Part shown: piece by piece, positions 7,265 through 15,143 of the stretch
Layout: each line of letters opens with the position of its first letter
Position numbering within the stretch: position 1 is the first letter of the stretch
Assembly (NCBI GenBank): GCA_030432235.1
Contig: JAUIHT010000004.1
Span: 458,734-522,733 of the forward strand
Direction: 5' to 3'
DNA length: 64,000 bases
Origin: Verrucomicrobiia bacterium
GTDB lineage: Bacteria > Verrucomicrobiota > Verrucomicrobiia > Opitutales > Cerasicoccaceae
Position numbers and translations under genes: made by a program
Notes under the pieces: model-generated
Told to the model about the DNA's origin: nothing
The model's database searches: none
Seen by the model: the letters and a program-made list of their open reading frames with translations, nothing else

Positions 7265-9427
7265 ATGAGTGAGCCATCGCAGCCTGTCCTTACCGGCGTC
7301 TTCGTCGATGCCGACGGCGCGGTGCACCTCAGCCATGCCACGCCGGAGGGTGCGCGTGAAGCCACAGCGGCAAAGCCCTTTAAACCCTATGCATGGACAC
7401 GCGACGGCGAGGGCGAACCGCTCCAAGGCGACGGCGTGCTGACGCGTCTGCGTCGCTTTGAAAACCCGGCGGACTTCGACGCCGCTGCCAAGGAAAGCGC
7501 CCGTAGCGAGGGCTGGGAAATTCTCAAGCCGCTCGAACATCAGTGGCTGCTGGAAAACCGCGCGCGCCTCTTTGACGGGCTACACTTCGACCAGCTACGG
7601 CGGCTCCAGCTCGACATCGAGACCCACTGCTCCGTCGAAGGCGGCTTCCCGGACCCCGGCCGCAAGGAGGATCGCGTACTCGCCATTGGCCTGCGCCTGA
7701 ACGGCGAAGATCACACCCTTGTCCTGGAGGCCATGACCGACGAGGCTGAACGCACCTTATTAAAAAGCCTCAACGCTGCCCTGGCAGATCTCGATCCGGA
7801 CGTCATCGAGGGACACAACCTTTTCAAGTTCGACCTGGACTACCTCAAGCGCCGCTGTCGCCGCTTCAAGGTGCCCTGCGCCTGGGGACGTTTCGGCCAG
7901 GAGGCAAAGTTCCGCAACAGCCGCCTGCGCATCGCCGAACGCTGGATCGACTACCCGCGCTGCGATTTGCCGGGCCGCACGGTCTTCGACACCTACCTCG
8001 CCATCCAGCTCTACGACATCACCACCCGCGAGCTTCCCAGCTATACGCTGAAAGACGTCGCGGTGCATCTGGGCGTCACTACGGAGGCCGATAACCGCAC
8101 CTATCTGGCCCCGGCGGACATCCAGCGGACCTACTTTGAGGACCGCCCCCGTTTCCTCGCCTATCTCGGTGACGACCTGCGCGAGACCGCCGGCATCGCT
8201 GCCCTGCTGCTGCCTACCTACGTGGCGCAGGCAACCAACTTTCCCATGACCTTGCAGGAGATTTGCCTGCGCGGTACCGCCGCCAAGGTCGACTCGCTCT
8301 TTTTGGAAAAGTATTTCCACGCCCGGGCCGCTCTGCCTGCCCCACCGGAGGTTAGCGGCTACGCCGGCGGCTTTACCAAGAGTTTCCAGGAGGGCGTCTT
8401 CCGGCACGTGCTGCACTACGACGTCGCTTCGCTCTACCCAAGCCTGCTCCTGCACATCGGGCGCAACCCCGCCGGAGATTCCCTAGGCGTCTTCATCCCC
8501 ATGCTGACTGAGCTGCGCGAGGAACGCCTACGCTACAAGCAGCGAGCCCGTGAAGCCGAAAGCGATACCCTGCGCCGCGAATTCTCCGCCCGCCAGGCCG
8601 CCTACAAAATCGTCATCAACTCCTTTTACGGCTACCTCGGCTTCGGCGGGGCGCGCTTCGCCGACGGGGAGCTCGCCGCGGAGGTCACCGCCAAGGGCCG
8701 CGAACTACTGCAAAAGCTCATCTCGGAGTTTGAGCGGCTCGGCTGCACCGTCCTGGAAGCCGACACCGACGGCATCTACGTCAGCTCCGAGAAGGATTGG
8801 GAAGCCCCCGAGGGCCTGCTGGACAAAGTAAAAAAGGTGCTGCCACCGGGCATCGACCTGGAGTTCGACGGCCGCTACGAGGCCATGTTCTGCTACAAGG
8901 CCAAGAACTACGCGCTCTACGGCGACGGACACATCAACATTGCCGGATCGGCCCTGCGTTCCCGCGGCATCGAACCCTTTTTAAAGGAGCTGACCGACGC
9001 CCTCATCCACTACCTGCTCGGCGCCTCGGAGACGAACCCACTGGAGTTGGAAAAGACCATGCGCGAAGAAATCGCCAAAGGCGCTTTCCCTGTCGAGCGC
9101 CTGGCCAAGAGCGAGTACCTTTCCCAGAGTCCCGAGGCCTACAAACGCGCCGTCGAAGGTGGCAAAAAGCCCCGGCGCGCCTCGCTGGAGGTAGCCCTGC
9201 GCCTGGAGCCGCAGCCCGGCATGGGTGAGCAGGTCAGCTATTACCTCGGCCTAGGCGATAAAAAGCGCGCACCCGACTGGCAGGTGGCCCGGCCCCTGGC
9301 GGAATTTGACGCGAGTAAGGCTCCCTACAATGTCGAGGCTTACCTGAAGAAACTCGACGATTGGCGCAAGCGCTACGATGCCTTCCTCGAGGGCGACCCA
9401 CAAGCCGAACAAACGGAACTTTTTTAG
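7265..9427 (+). CDS. Family-B DNA polymerase with 3'-5' exonuclease
   Basis: A 720-residue polymerase. Exonuclease motifs are present: DIET (117-120), GHNLFKFD (183-190) and YLGDD (300-304). Polymerase motifs follow: A, DVASLYPS (386-393); B, QAAYKIVINSFYG (444-456); C, EADTDG (498-503), where the second Asp is kept but the usual DTDS is DTDG. YKAKNYALY further on resembles the KxY motif. All metal ligands appear intact, so a proofreading polymerase is expected, perhaps for repair. It is shorter than E. coli Pol II and not adjacent to other replication genes. Starts at 7235 or 7247 (ATG) would add 10 or 6 residues; the choice of 7265 is uncertain. Confidence 0.88.
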   Translation: MSEPSQPVLTGVFVDADGAVHLSHATPEGAREATAAKPFKPYAWTRDGEGEPLQGDGVLTRLRRFENPADFDAAAKESARSEGWEILKPLEHQWLLENRARLFDGLHFDQLRRLQLDIETHCSVEGGFPDPGRKEDRVLAIGLRLNGEDHTLVLEAMTDEAERTLLKSLNAALADLDPDVIEGHNLFKFDLDYLKRRCRRFKVPCAWGRFGQEAKFRNSRLRIAERWIDYPRCDLPGRTVFDTYLAIQLYDITTRELPSYTLKDVAVHLGVTTEADNRTYLAPADIQRTYFEDRPRFLAYLGDDLRETAGIAALLLPTYVAQATNFPMTLQEICLRGTAAKVDSLFLEKYFHARAALPAPPEVSGYAGGFTKSFQEGVFRHVLHYDVASLYPSLLLHIGRNPAGDSLGVFIPMLTELREERLRYKQRAREAESDTLRREFSARQAAYKIVINSFYGYLGFGGARFADGELAAEVTAKGRELLQKLISEFERLGCTVLEADTDGIYVSSEKDWEAPEGLLDKVKKVLPPGIDLEFDGRYEAMFCYKAKNYALYGDGHINIAGSALRSRGIEPFLKELTDALIHYLLGASETNPLELEKTMREEIAKGAFPVERLAKSEYLSQSPEAYKRAVEGGKKPRRASLEVALRLEPQPGMGEQVSYYLGLGDKKRAPDWQVARPLAEFDASKAPYNVEAYLKKLDDWRKRYDAFLEGDPQAEQTELF

Positions 9428-9480
9428 CATACGGCCATTTTCCCTTGCACGATTCAAGTGCATCATTAACAAGCCTTTCC

Positions 9481-10053
9481 ATGCGTATTCAAATCGTTAC
9501 TGCACTCTTCTGCGGAATCGCCATCTCGCACGGAGCGGATTTCACGACCACCTTGACCCTGGATACTCCAGTGGGCAGCCCACAAGTCACCGCCGTGGAG
9601 GTCGATTGGACTTCCAATACTACCTCCGGTATCATCTCGGAAGTAAACCTGACCGATCTGACTTTCCGACTCATGGACGGCAGCACGACGGTCTACGAGG
9701 ACGTTGCCATGATCAACAGCGTCGTGCAATCCATCGGAGGAGTTGCTGGCCGCAGCGTCGACTTCAACTTCGATTTTGGAACCAACTTGATCGGTGCGTT
9801 CGACAATGACGCGAGCACCGTCCAAGGCGGAGGAACTGCGACCGGCACGACCTACAACATCTACGCTTTCGAAACCACGGACTATTTCGTAAATATACGC
9901 AGATTCTTTGATGGCAATCCCACCGCGGATATTAACGATAATAATACCGTCACGCAAAATACCGTGCCCGAGCCCGGCTTCTGGGCTTTGTTCACGGGTG
10001 TTGCTGCCCTTGGACTGGCTGGCGTCCGCCGCCGTTTCGAGCGTACTGCCTAA
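9481..10053 (+). CDS. PEP-CTERM sorting domain protein
   Basis: A 190-residue secreted protein: signal peptide (MRIQIVTALFCGIAISHG), a Thr/Asp-rich beta-type middle, and a C-terminal sorting signal VPEPGFWALFTGVAALGLAG followed by RRRFERTA. That tripartite tail (PEP, transmembrane stretch, Arg cluster) is the recognition signal of exosortases, which in this phylum are linked to exopolysaccharide. The EPS genes at 42239-46466 fit that picture. The middle domain is unrecognised. It converges with the next gene, sharing 4 bp at the stop codons. Confidence 0.88.
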   Translation: MRIQIVTALFCGIAISHGADFTTTLTLDTPVGSPQVTAVEVDWTSNTTSGIISEVNLTDLTFRLMDGSTTVYEDVAMINSVVQSIGGVAGRSVDFNFDFGTNLIGAFDNDASTVQGGGTATGTTYNIYAFETTDYFVNIRRFFDGNPTADINDNNTVTQNTVPEPGFWALFTGVAALGLAGVRRRFERTA

Positions 10054-10505
10054 TACAGCGGCGAGAAGATGCCGTTGTTGAGGGAGTCGTACTTGCGCTC
10101 GAGGTAGCTCTCCACCGCCTGCGTCACCTGTGAGCCGTAAACGGCCGTGACGTCGTTGAACATTTGGGTACGGAGCTTCTGAGTCTCGGTCTTCAACTCG
10201 ACGGGGAAGGTACGCCCCTCATAGGAGTCCCCGGCCAGTTGCTTGACGCGGGTGGCAATGGGGCGCAGCTTCGTCACGATGGTGTCGAGCTTCTGGTTAT
10301 CGTCGTAATTGGCAGCCAAGTAGCCGAGCACCTCAATGACCGGCACGCGATAGTGCACGTTCAGCGTGACTTTCTCGGGTGCGGTCCACTGCTTTTCAGC
10401 ATACTCAATACGCTCCTGGCGGCGCTGGACAAGGTTCTTGGCGGCAAAGGCAGGCGTGAGGAAGCCCAGGGCCAGAACGAACAGAACAAGGGTTTTGACT
10501 TTCAT
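10050..10505 (-). CDS. Small secreted protein, unknown function
   Basis: A 151-residue protein with signal peptide MKVKTLVLFVLALGFLTPAFA. The mature part is rich in charged residues and predicted helical (QRRQERIEYAEKQW, then LDTIVTKLRPIATRVKQLAG, and LERKYDSLNNG). No catalytic motif is visible. It lies 17 bp downstream of the TPR gene on the same strand and probably forms an operon with it. Envelope location is inferred from the signal peptide only. Confidence 0.72.
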   Translation of the reverse strand: MKVKTLVLFVLALGFLTPAFAAKNLVQRRQERIEYAEKQWTAPEKVTLNVHYRVPVIEVLGYLAANYDDNQKLDTIVTKLRPIATRVKQLAGDSYEGRTFPVELKTETQKLRTQMFNDVTAVYGSQVTQAVESYLERKYDSLNNGIFSPLY

Positions 10506-10522
10506 TCGGGGAAAATTCAGGC

Positions 10523-11935
10523 TCAGCTCTTGCGGCGTTTGGCGTAGAAGGAGTTGATCTTGTCGGCCACATCGCGGTAGCCGATGTCGGCCTGATAGAT
10601 GATCTTGTACTCGTTGATGGCGGCCTCCTCCTCGCCCATTTGCTCGTAAGCCTGGGCCAAGTCGTAAATCGCTTCCTTCTTCAGCTCGTTCATGAGCGGA
10701 ATTTCCTTCTTGGCCAGGGCGAGTTGCTCGACGGCCATGTCGCTGAAGTCCTTGGCCAGATAGGCGCGGCCCAGGAAAAGCAGGGCCTTGGTGCGCACGT
10801 TGGGGTTGCGCTGGGCCAACTGGAATTCCTGAATGGCAGAGTCGTAGTCGCCTTCCTCCATTTCGAGGACGCCCAGCTCGAACTTCGCCACGTAGTCGTT
10901 GGGATACTTCTCCACGATTTCGCGGGCGTTCTTGAGCCGGAATTCATGCAGCTCGTGCTTGATCTGCTTTAGCTGCGGATCGTCCTCGGCAGCGCCGCCT
11001 TCCTCGAGCTCGGCGATGCGGGCACGCATGCCGGCCGTCTTGAGGTCGGAGGCCTGGCGCTCCAGAGTCGGGTCATTCGCGCCCATGGAGGTGGCCCGTG
11101 CCTTGGCCACCATATCGAGCGCTTCGTCGTAACGCTCAAGCTGGCGGTAGGCATTGATGACCTCGCGGTAAAGATTGAGGGCCTCAGGCTCTTCTTCAAT
11201 GCGCTTGAGGTTCTTGGTGATGAGCTTTTCGAGGACTTCTTCGTCGTTGGCCACGCGTGAGGCCTGCTCGAGTTCGACGGATTTCTCCTCGTCGGCCAGC
11301 TTTTCGCGGAAGTCGCCCTCCTGCTCCCACTTGCCTCGGTCGATGGACTCGGCCACGGAGGCCTTGCGCAGGAGGTCCTGGGCGTCCTCGTGAGCAGGAT
11401 TCTCGGAAAGGATTCTTTCACCCTCGGCAATCGCCTCCTTGGGGTGACCAGCCTGGATAAACGCATCCATCAGGGCGACGCGGTTATCCATGTTGTCGGG
11501 CTCGATGGTTTTGATGTCCTGATAGGCAAAAACGGCGGTTTCCCACAGGCCCAGAGATCCGGCAGCCTGCCCCAGCATCTTGTAGGCGGTCACATTGGCC
11601 GGGTTGGCGGTAAGCATGCGCTCGGCGGACTCCAGCACGGCCTGCGGGTCCTTTTTAAGCTCCTTGCCGGCCTTGAGGGCAAAGGGCGCGCTGGTCACGC
11701 TGCCGATAAACTTGGTCAGGCCGCTGGTCTTGGTGCCCTTGGCCCGGCGCTGAGCCCGGCGCATGAGCTTGCGCACGTCGAGGCAGCCGGGGTTGCGCTG
11801 GAGAATGCCCATGCAGACGTCAACCGTGTACGTGGGATTCTTGTCCATCGTCCTTTCCGCGTTCTCCACCTGCTTGCGCAGGCGCGGGTCGAGGTCTTTC
11901 AATGCAACTTCGGAGAGAGTTTCGGTTTCGGCCAT
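10523..11935 (-). CDS. TPR-repeat protein
   Basis: A 470-residue protein without a signal peptide. It contains several degenerate tetratricopeptide units, best seen around VTAYKMLGQAAGSLGLWETA, NLYREVINAYRQLERYDEAL, VAKFELGVLEMEEGDYDSAI, and AIYDLAQAYEQMGEEEAAIN. Between repeats are charged helical segments. TPR units mediate protein-protein contacts, so a cytoplasmic scaffold is likely; the partner is unknown. It is followed closely by the small secreted protein at 10050-10505. Confidence 0.82.
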   Translation of the reverse strand: MAETETLSEVALKDLDPRLRKQVENAERTMDKNPTYTVDVCMGILQRNPGCLDVRKLMRRAQRRAKGTKTSGLTKFIGSVTSAPFALKAGKELKKDPQAVLESAERMLTANPANVTAYKMLGQAAGSLGLWETAVFAYQDIKTIEPDNMDNRVALMDAFIQAGHPKEAIAEGERILSENPAHEDAQDLLRKASVAESIDRGKWEQEGDFREKLADEEKSVELEQASRVANDEEVLEKLITKNLKRIEEEPEALNLYREVINAYRQLERYDEALDMVAKARATSMGANDPTLERQASDLKTAGMRARIAELEEGGAAEDDPQLKQIKHELHEFRLKNAREIVEKYPNDYVAKFELGVLEMEEGDYDSAIQEFQLAQRNPNVRTKALLFLGRAYLAKDFSDMAVEQLALAKKEIPLMNELKKEAIYDLAQAYEQMGEEEAAINEYKIIYQADIGYRDVADKINSFYAKRRKS

Positions 11936-12061
11936 GATGATAAAGAAAAGGGAAGTAACTATGGATAGGTATCGCTTCGCGGGTCAATGTTCAATAACCT
12001 GAAGCCAAAAACCCAGAATAGACCTTCTATCGGCAGGGACAAGCCCGCTTTTAGGCACCCC

Positions 12062-12379
12062 ATGAGTACACCGTCAAATATCCTGCAAGGCCTCCCTGGA
12101 GACCTTTCCCGCGAACATTTCGAGAGCCTGGCCGAGTCCGCCCACGCCCGCATTGAGCGCATTGTCTCCCACGGGCAAGCCACTCCACCAGGGCAATGGT
12201 ACGACCAGGACCGCGCCGAGTGGGTCGCCGTGCTCAGTGGCGAGGCCACGCTTGAGTACGCCGACGGGCGAAAAGTCGACCTCCAACCCGGCGACCACGT
12301 GCTCATCCCCGCCCACGAGAAGCACCGTGTAGCCCGGACGGCCTCGCCCACCGTCTGGCTGGCGGTACACTTTGACTGA
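12062..12379 (+). CDS. Cupin domain protein
   Basis: A 105-residue single-domain cupin. The second cupin motif is visible as LQPGDHVLIPAHEKHRV, with first-motif elements around WVAVLSGEATLEYADG. The His residues could bind a metal. Small cupins of this kind are common and their substrates rarely predictable. ATG at 12062 is preferred; an in-frame start at 11987 would prepend 25 polar residues of no evident role. Confidence 0.8.
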   Translation: MSTPSNILQGLPGDLSREHFESLAESAHARIERIVSHGQATPPGQWYDQDRAEWVAVLSGEATLEYADGRKVDLQPGDHVLIPAHEKHRVARTASPTVWLAVHFD

Positions 12380-12426
12380 GCGAATTGTGTTGCCTGGCTT
12401 GCTCAGCGCTTGGTTTAGAAAAAAGC

Positions 12427-12903
12427 ATGCAAAAGATCATTCCCTGCCTCTGGTTTGACGGTCAGGCCGAAGAAGCCGCCCATTTTTACGTTTCTCTCCT
12501 CCCTGATTCTCGCATAGACTCGGTCAACCTTTCTCCGGCAGACTACCCGAACGGTAAGGCCGGCGATGTCCTTACGGTCGACTTCACCTTGGGCGGCACT
12601 CAATATGTAGCGCTCAATGGTGGCCCTGAATTCAAGTTTACCGAAGCCGTCTCCTTCCAAATTCCCTGCGCCGACCAAGTAGAAGTGGACCAACTGTGGG
12701 CTAAGTTGACTGACGGAGGGGAGGAAATTGCCTGCGGATGGGTCAAAGACCGCTACGGCCTTTCCTGGCAGATTTTCCCCAGACGCCTCACCGAGTTGCT
12801 CACAGACCCGGACCGCCAACGTGCCAAACGCGCCATGGAAGCCATGATGACCATGGTCAAAATCGACCTTGCGGCAATCGAAAGTGCCGCCAGCGGCGAG
12901 TAG
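12427..12903 (+). CDS. VOC/PhnB-like protein (3-demethylubiquinone methyltransferase-like fold)
   Basis: The 158-residue protein has the PhnB-type glyoxalase-fold signature: MQKIIPCLWFDGQAEEAAHFY, then a substrate strand VDFTLGGTQYVALNGGPEF, and GWVKDRYGLSWQIFP near the end. The family is often labelled 3-demethylubiquinone-9 3-methyltransferase without proof of that activity, so I call only the fold. It lies 47 bp after the cupin gene and may be co-transcribed with it. Confidence 0.88.
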   Translation: MQKIIPCLWFDGQAEEAAHFYVSLLPDSRIDSVNLSPADYPNGKAGDVLTVDFTLGGTQYVALNGGPEFKFTEAVSFQIPCADQVEVDQLWAKLTDGGEEIACGWVKDRYGLSWQIFPRRLTELLTDPDRQRAKRAMEAMMTMVKIDLAAIESAASGE

Positions 12904-12981
12904 TTTTTCTGCCCGCACGGCAACCGCCGGAAAAGCATTGCGGGGAACGCCCGGAATATTAGGCTGTCCGATACCTTAGCC

Positions 12982-14085
12982 ATGAAAGTCCGCCTGTTCC
13001 TCCTATTTCTCGCGCTGGGCGCGGCCACAGCCTTCGGGCAGGGGGCCAAGACCGCTCTTTTCGTCAACAACCTCGCCGGAAGCGACCTGAGCGGCAAAGC
13101 GGAGGCCTTCGAGGCCATGCTGGCAGGCAAGCTCAACGGCCAGGGGTACTCTGTGTTGAGCCGTCAGGCTGTGGCGGACTCCCTGCAAAAAGCCCCACCG
13201 ACCGAGCAGGACCCCGCCACCATGCTGGCCACACAGACCAGTGCCCTGCGACTGGCCCAACTCCTCGGCGCCGACTACATCCTCGTGGCCAATCTCGTTT
13301 CGCTCGGGGGGGAAACCAAGGTCTTCCAGGGCAACGGCATTGAGACCACCAACCGCATTTACACCCTGCGCGTCTCCTACGGCCTGCTTGATGCCGCCGA
13401 GGCCGGGGGCCTCAAGGGCGACTCCTTTTCCGTCAACAAAACCCTGCGTGACGACGGCAATTTGAAAGTCAACGACGCCGACCTCATCAACGGCCTTCTT
13501 GAGCAGGCTGCCAACGGTATCGCCGCTCAACTCACCGCGCCGGGCGTGGTCGAGTCACTCCCCGCACCCGCCGAGCAGGCATCGCCGGTCACCTTTACCA
13601 TCACCGCCGTCCTGCAGGGCATCAAGATCCCCAACGTGCTTGTCGGCCCGGACAATGTCGTGCGGACAACCGAGAATCGCTTCCCTGTAGAGGCCATCGG
13701 CGTCGATGTGGAGTTGGACGGCGTCGTGCAAGGTAGCGCGCCGGGTGAGTTTGGCGCCATGCCGGGCCTGCATCGCCTGCGGCTGACCCGCGACGGCTTC
13801 CAGCCCTGGGAGCGCAACGTCAACCTCTACGAAGGCTTCGCCCTTACAGCCGCCATGGACCTGACCCCCGAGGGCCTGGCCCAGTGGAAGGACCTCACGC
13901 AGTTCGTACAAGATCTGCAGCTCGAAGCCCAACTGACGGCTGCCCAGGTGAAAGTGCTCGAAGGCAAGGCGCAGATGCTCCAGCAGAGCGGCTACAAGGT
14001 TAACACCACCGAGGCCCCCGTCATGAATATGTTTAATTCGCTCTGGGGCCCGCCCTTCCTCGACGGTGTGCCGGTCGTGGAGTAA
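12982..14085 (+). CDS. Secreted CsgG/LpoB-like protein with PEGA-type domain
   Basis: The first gene of an envelope operon, 367 residues, with signal peptide MKVRLFLLFLALGAATAFGQ. Residues about 22-190 resemble the CsgG/LpoB superfamily: a LxGKLNGQGYSVLSR strand-helix and LAQLLGADYILVANL, where the ADY(I/L)L element recurs in the next gene. A later segment (VDVELDGVVQGSAPGEFG, then LHRLRLTRDGFQPWERNVNL) has the look of a PEGA domain. The C-terminal helix is Gln-rich. It has no lipobox, unlike its operon partners. A role in outer-membrane assembly or peptidoglycan synthase activation is inferred from the neighbours. Confidence 0.7.
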   Translation: MKVRLFLLFLALGAATAFGQGAKTALFVNNLAGSDLSGKAEAFEAMLAGKLNGQGYSVLSRQAVADSLQKAPPTEQDPATMLATQTSALRLAQLLGADYILVANLVSLGGETKVFQGNGIETTNRIYTLRVSYGLLDAAEAGGLKGDSFSVNKTLRDDGNLKVNDADLINGLLEQAANGIAAQLTAPGVVESLPAPAEQASPVTFTITAVLQGIKIPNVLVGPDNVVRTTENRFPVEAIGVDVELDGVVQGSAPGEFGAMPGLHRLRLTRDGFQPWERNVNLYEGFALTAAMDLTPEGLAQWKDLTQFVQDLQLEAQLTAAQVKVLEGKAQMLQQSGYKVNTTEAPVMNMFNSLWGPPFLDGVPVVE

Positions 14086-14091
14086 TCTGGC

Positions 14092-14124
14092 TCACGCAAA
14101 GACGCAGAGGCGCAAAGATAATAA
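14092..14124. repeat. Degenerate leader repeat
   Basis: The string GCAAAGACGCAGAGGCGCAAAG is a run of about three copies of an 8-9-base GCAAAGACG-like unit in the 54-bp gap before the CsgG-like gene. It belongs with similar strings at 16556 and 61525. Confidence 0.5.
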
Positions 14125-14139
14125 CTCTAAACAAACGCC

Positions 14140-15024
14140 ATGAAACACATCCGATTTTCAACTTTGTTACTTTCAACTTTGTTACTTGGTTACTCCGCGC
14201 TTCACGCGGAACGCGAAACCTTGGCCGTCTCGCCTGTAGTGGCCTCGCCAGCCCTGCTCAAAGCTGTCAGCGACGCGGGCAACAACCTGGCCCTCGGGCG
14301 CGTTATGGACTCGCTCGATGTGCAACTCCTGCAATCACTTCAGGACACGAACAAGTTTACCATCGTCGAGCGCCAGAACCTGCAGCCCATCATTGAGGAG
14401 CAAAGCATCGGCGATAGCGGCAACGTCAACCCCGAGACCGCCGCCTCCGCCTTCCGGCTCCAGGGCGCGGACTACCTGCTGGTAGTTGGCATCGACGACT
14501 TCCAGAACTTCACCGACCAGGCCAACTTCGCCAACATCAGCCGCCAGGTCGAGCGACGCAACGTCCGCGTCACCGCCGTGGCCCGCCTCTACGACACCAC
14601 CACCGGCTCGCTCAAGGACTCCGTCTCCTGCGAGGTGGACGAGGTCGAAACCGCGCAGTACTTCGACGAAGGGCAACGCAAGGGCGACTCCACCGAGGCC
14701 CTTTACCGTCAAGTCGCCGTGGCTCTGGCCGGCGAAATCGCCAACGGCCTGGCCGACTCGCTTTACCCGCCGCGTATCCTGGCCAAGACCGGCAGTCAGA
14801 TTACCTTCAACCGTGGCGAGGGCAACGGCGTTGAGCCCGGCCAGACCTGGGTGATTTTTGCCGTCGGCGAAGACATGATCGACCCCGACACCGGAGAAAA
14901 CCTCGGCCAGGAGGAAGTCCTCCTCGGCGAAGCGGAGATTGTCCGCGTCGGCACCCGCACCTCCCAAGCCATGCTCAAGGAAGACAACGGCGTCCAAAAG
15001 GGTCACATCATCCGACCGCAGTAA
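14140..15024 (+). CDS. CsgG-like secreted protein
   Basis: A 294-residue protein with a signal peptide. Residues about 40-200 match a CsgG-type domain: LGRVMDSLDVQLLQSLQD, TNKFTIVERQNLQPIIEEQS, and QGADYLLVVGIDDF, the classic three blocks. The C-terminal region (TGSQITFNRGEGNGVEPGQT, then VLLGEAEIVRVG) looks like the FlgT/CsgG-associated C-terminal beta domain. CsgG family members form outer-membrane pores or act as assembly factors; the lipid-anchor Cys is absent here, so this is probably periplasmic. Its signal peptide is encoded by a perfect 15-bp tandem duplication (14156-14185) that repeats STLLL. Confidence 0.8.
   Translation: MKHIRFSTLLLSTLLLGYSALHAERETLAVSPVVASPALLKAVSDAGNNLALGRVMDSLDVQLLQSLQDTNKFTIVERQNLQPIIEEQSIGDSGNVNPETAASAFRLQGADYLLVVGIDDFQNFTDQANFANISRQVERRNVRVTAVARLYDTTTGSLKDSVSCEVDEVETAQYFDEGQRKGDSTEALYRQVAVALAGEIANGLADSLYPPRILAKTGSQITFNRGEGNGVEPGQTWVIFAVGEDMIDPDTGENLGQEEVLLGEAEIVRVGTRTSQAMLKEDNGVQKGHIIRPQ
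14156..14185. repeat. 15-bp tandem duplication in signal-peptide codons
   Basis: TTTCAACTTTGTTAC occurs at 14156-14170 and again at 14171-14185, in frame, so the signal peptide reads STLLL twice. A third partial copy (TTGGTTAC) follows. Confidence 0.9.
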
Positions 15025-15053
15025 GGGAGAGGCGGGGAACTGGAGATAGGGAG

Positions 15054-15143
15054 AACCGGAGAGAACCATGAGTTCGCTTGCCAAAATTAAATCTCTCCCC
15101 ATCCCCCTATCCCCTTTTCTCCTTGTCTGTCTTCTCTCCGGTT
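15054..15143 (+). promoter_or_regulatory. Inverted repeat spanning ribosome site and start
   Basis: AACCGGAGAGAA (15054-15065) contains the GGAG ribosome site; its exact reverse complement TTCTCTCCGGTT lies at 15132-15143 over the lipobox codons. In the mRNA the arms could pair across 66 bases and hide the ribosome site. Control of translation by this fold is inference. Confidence 0.45.
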
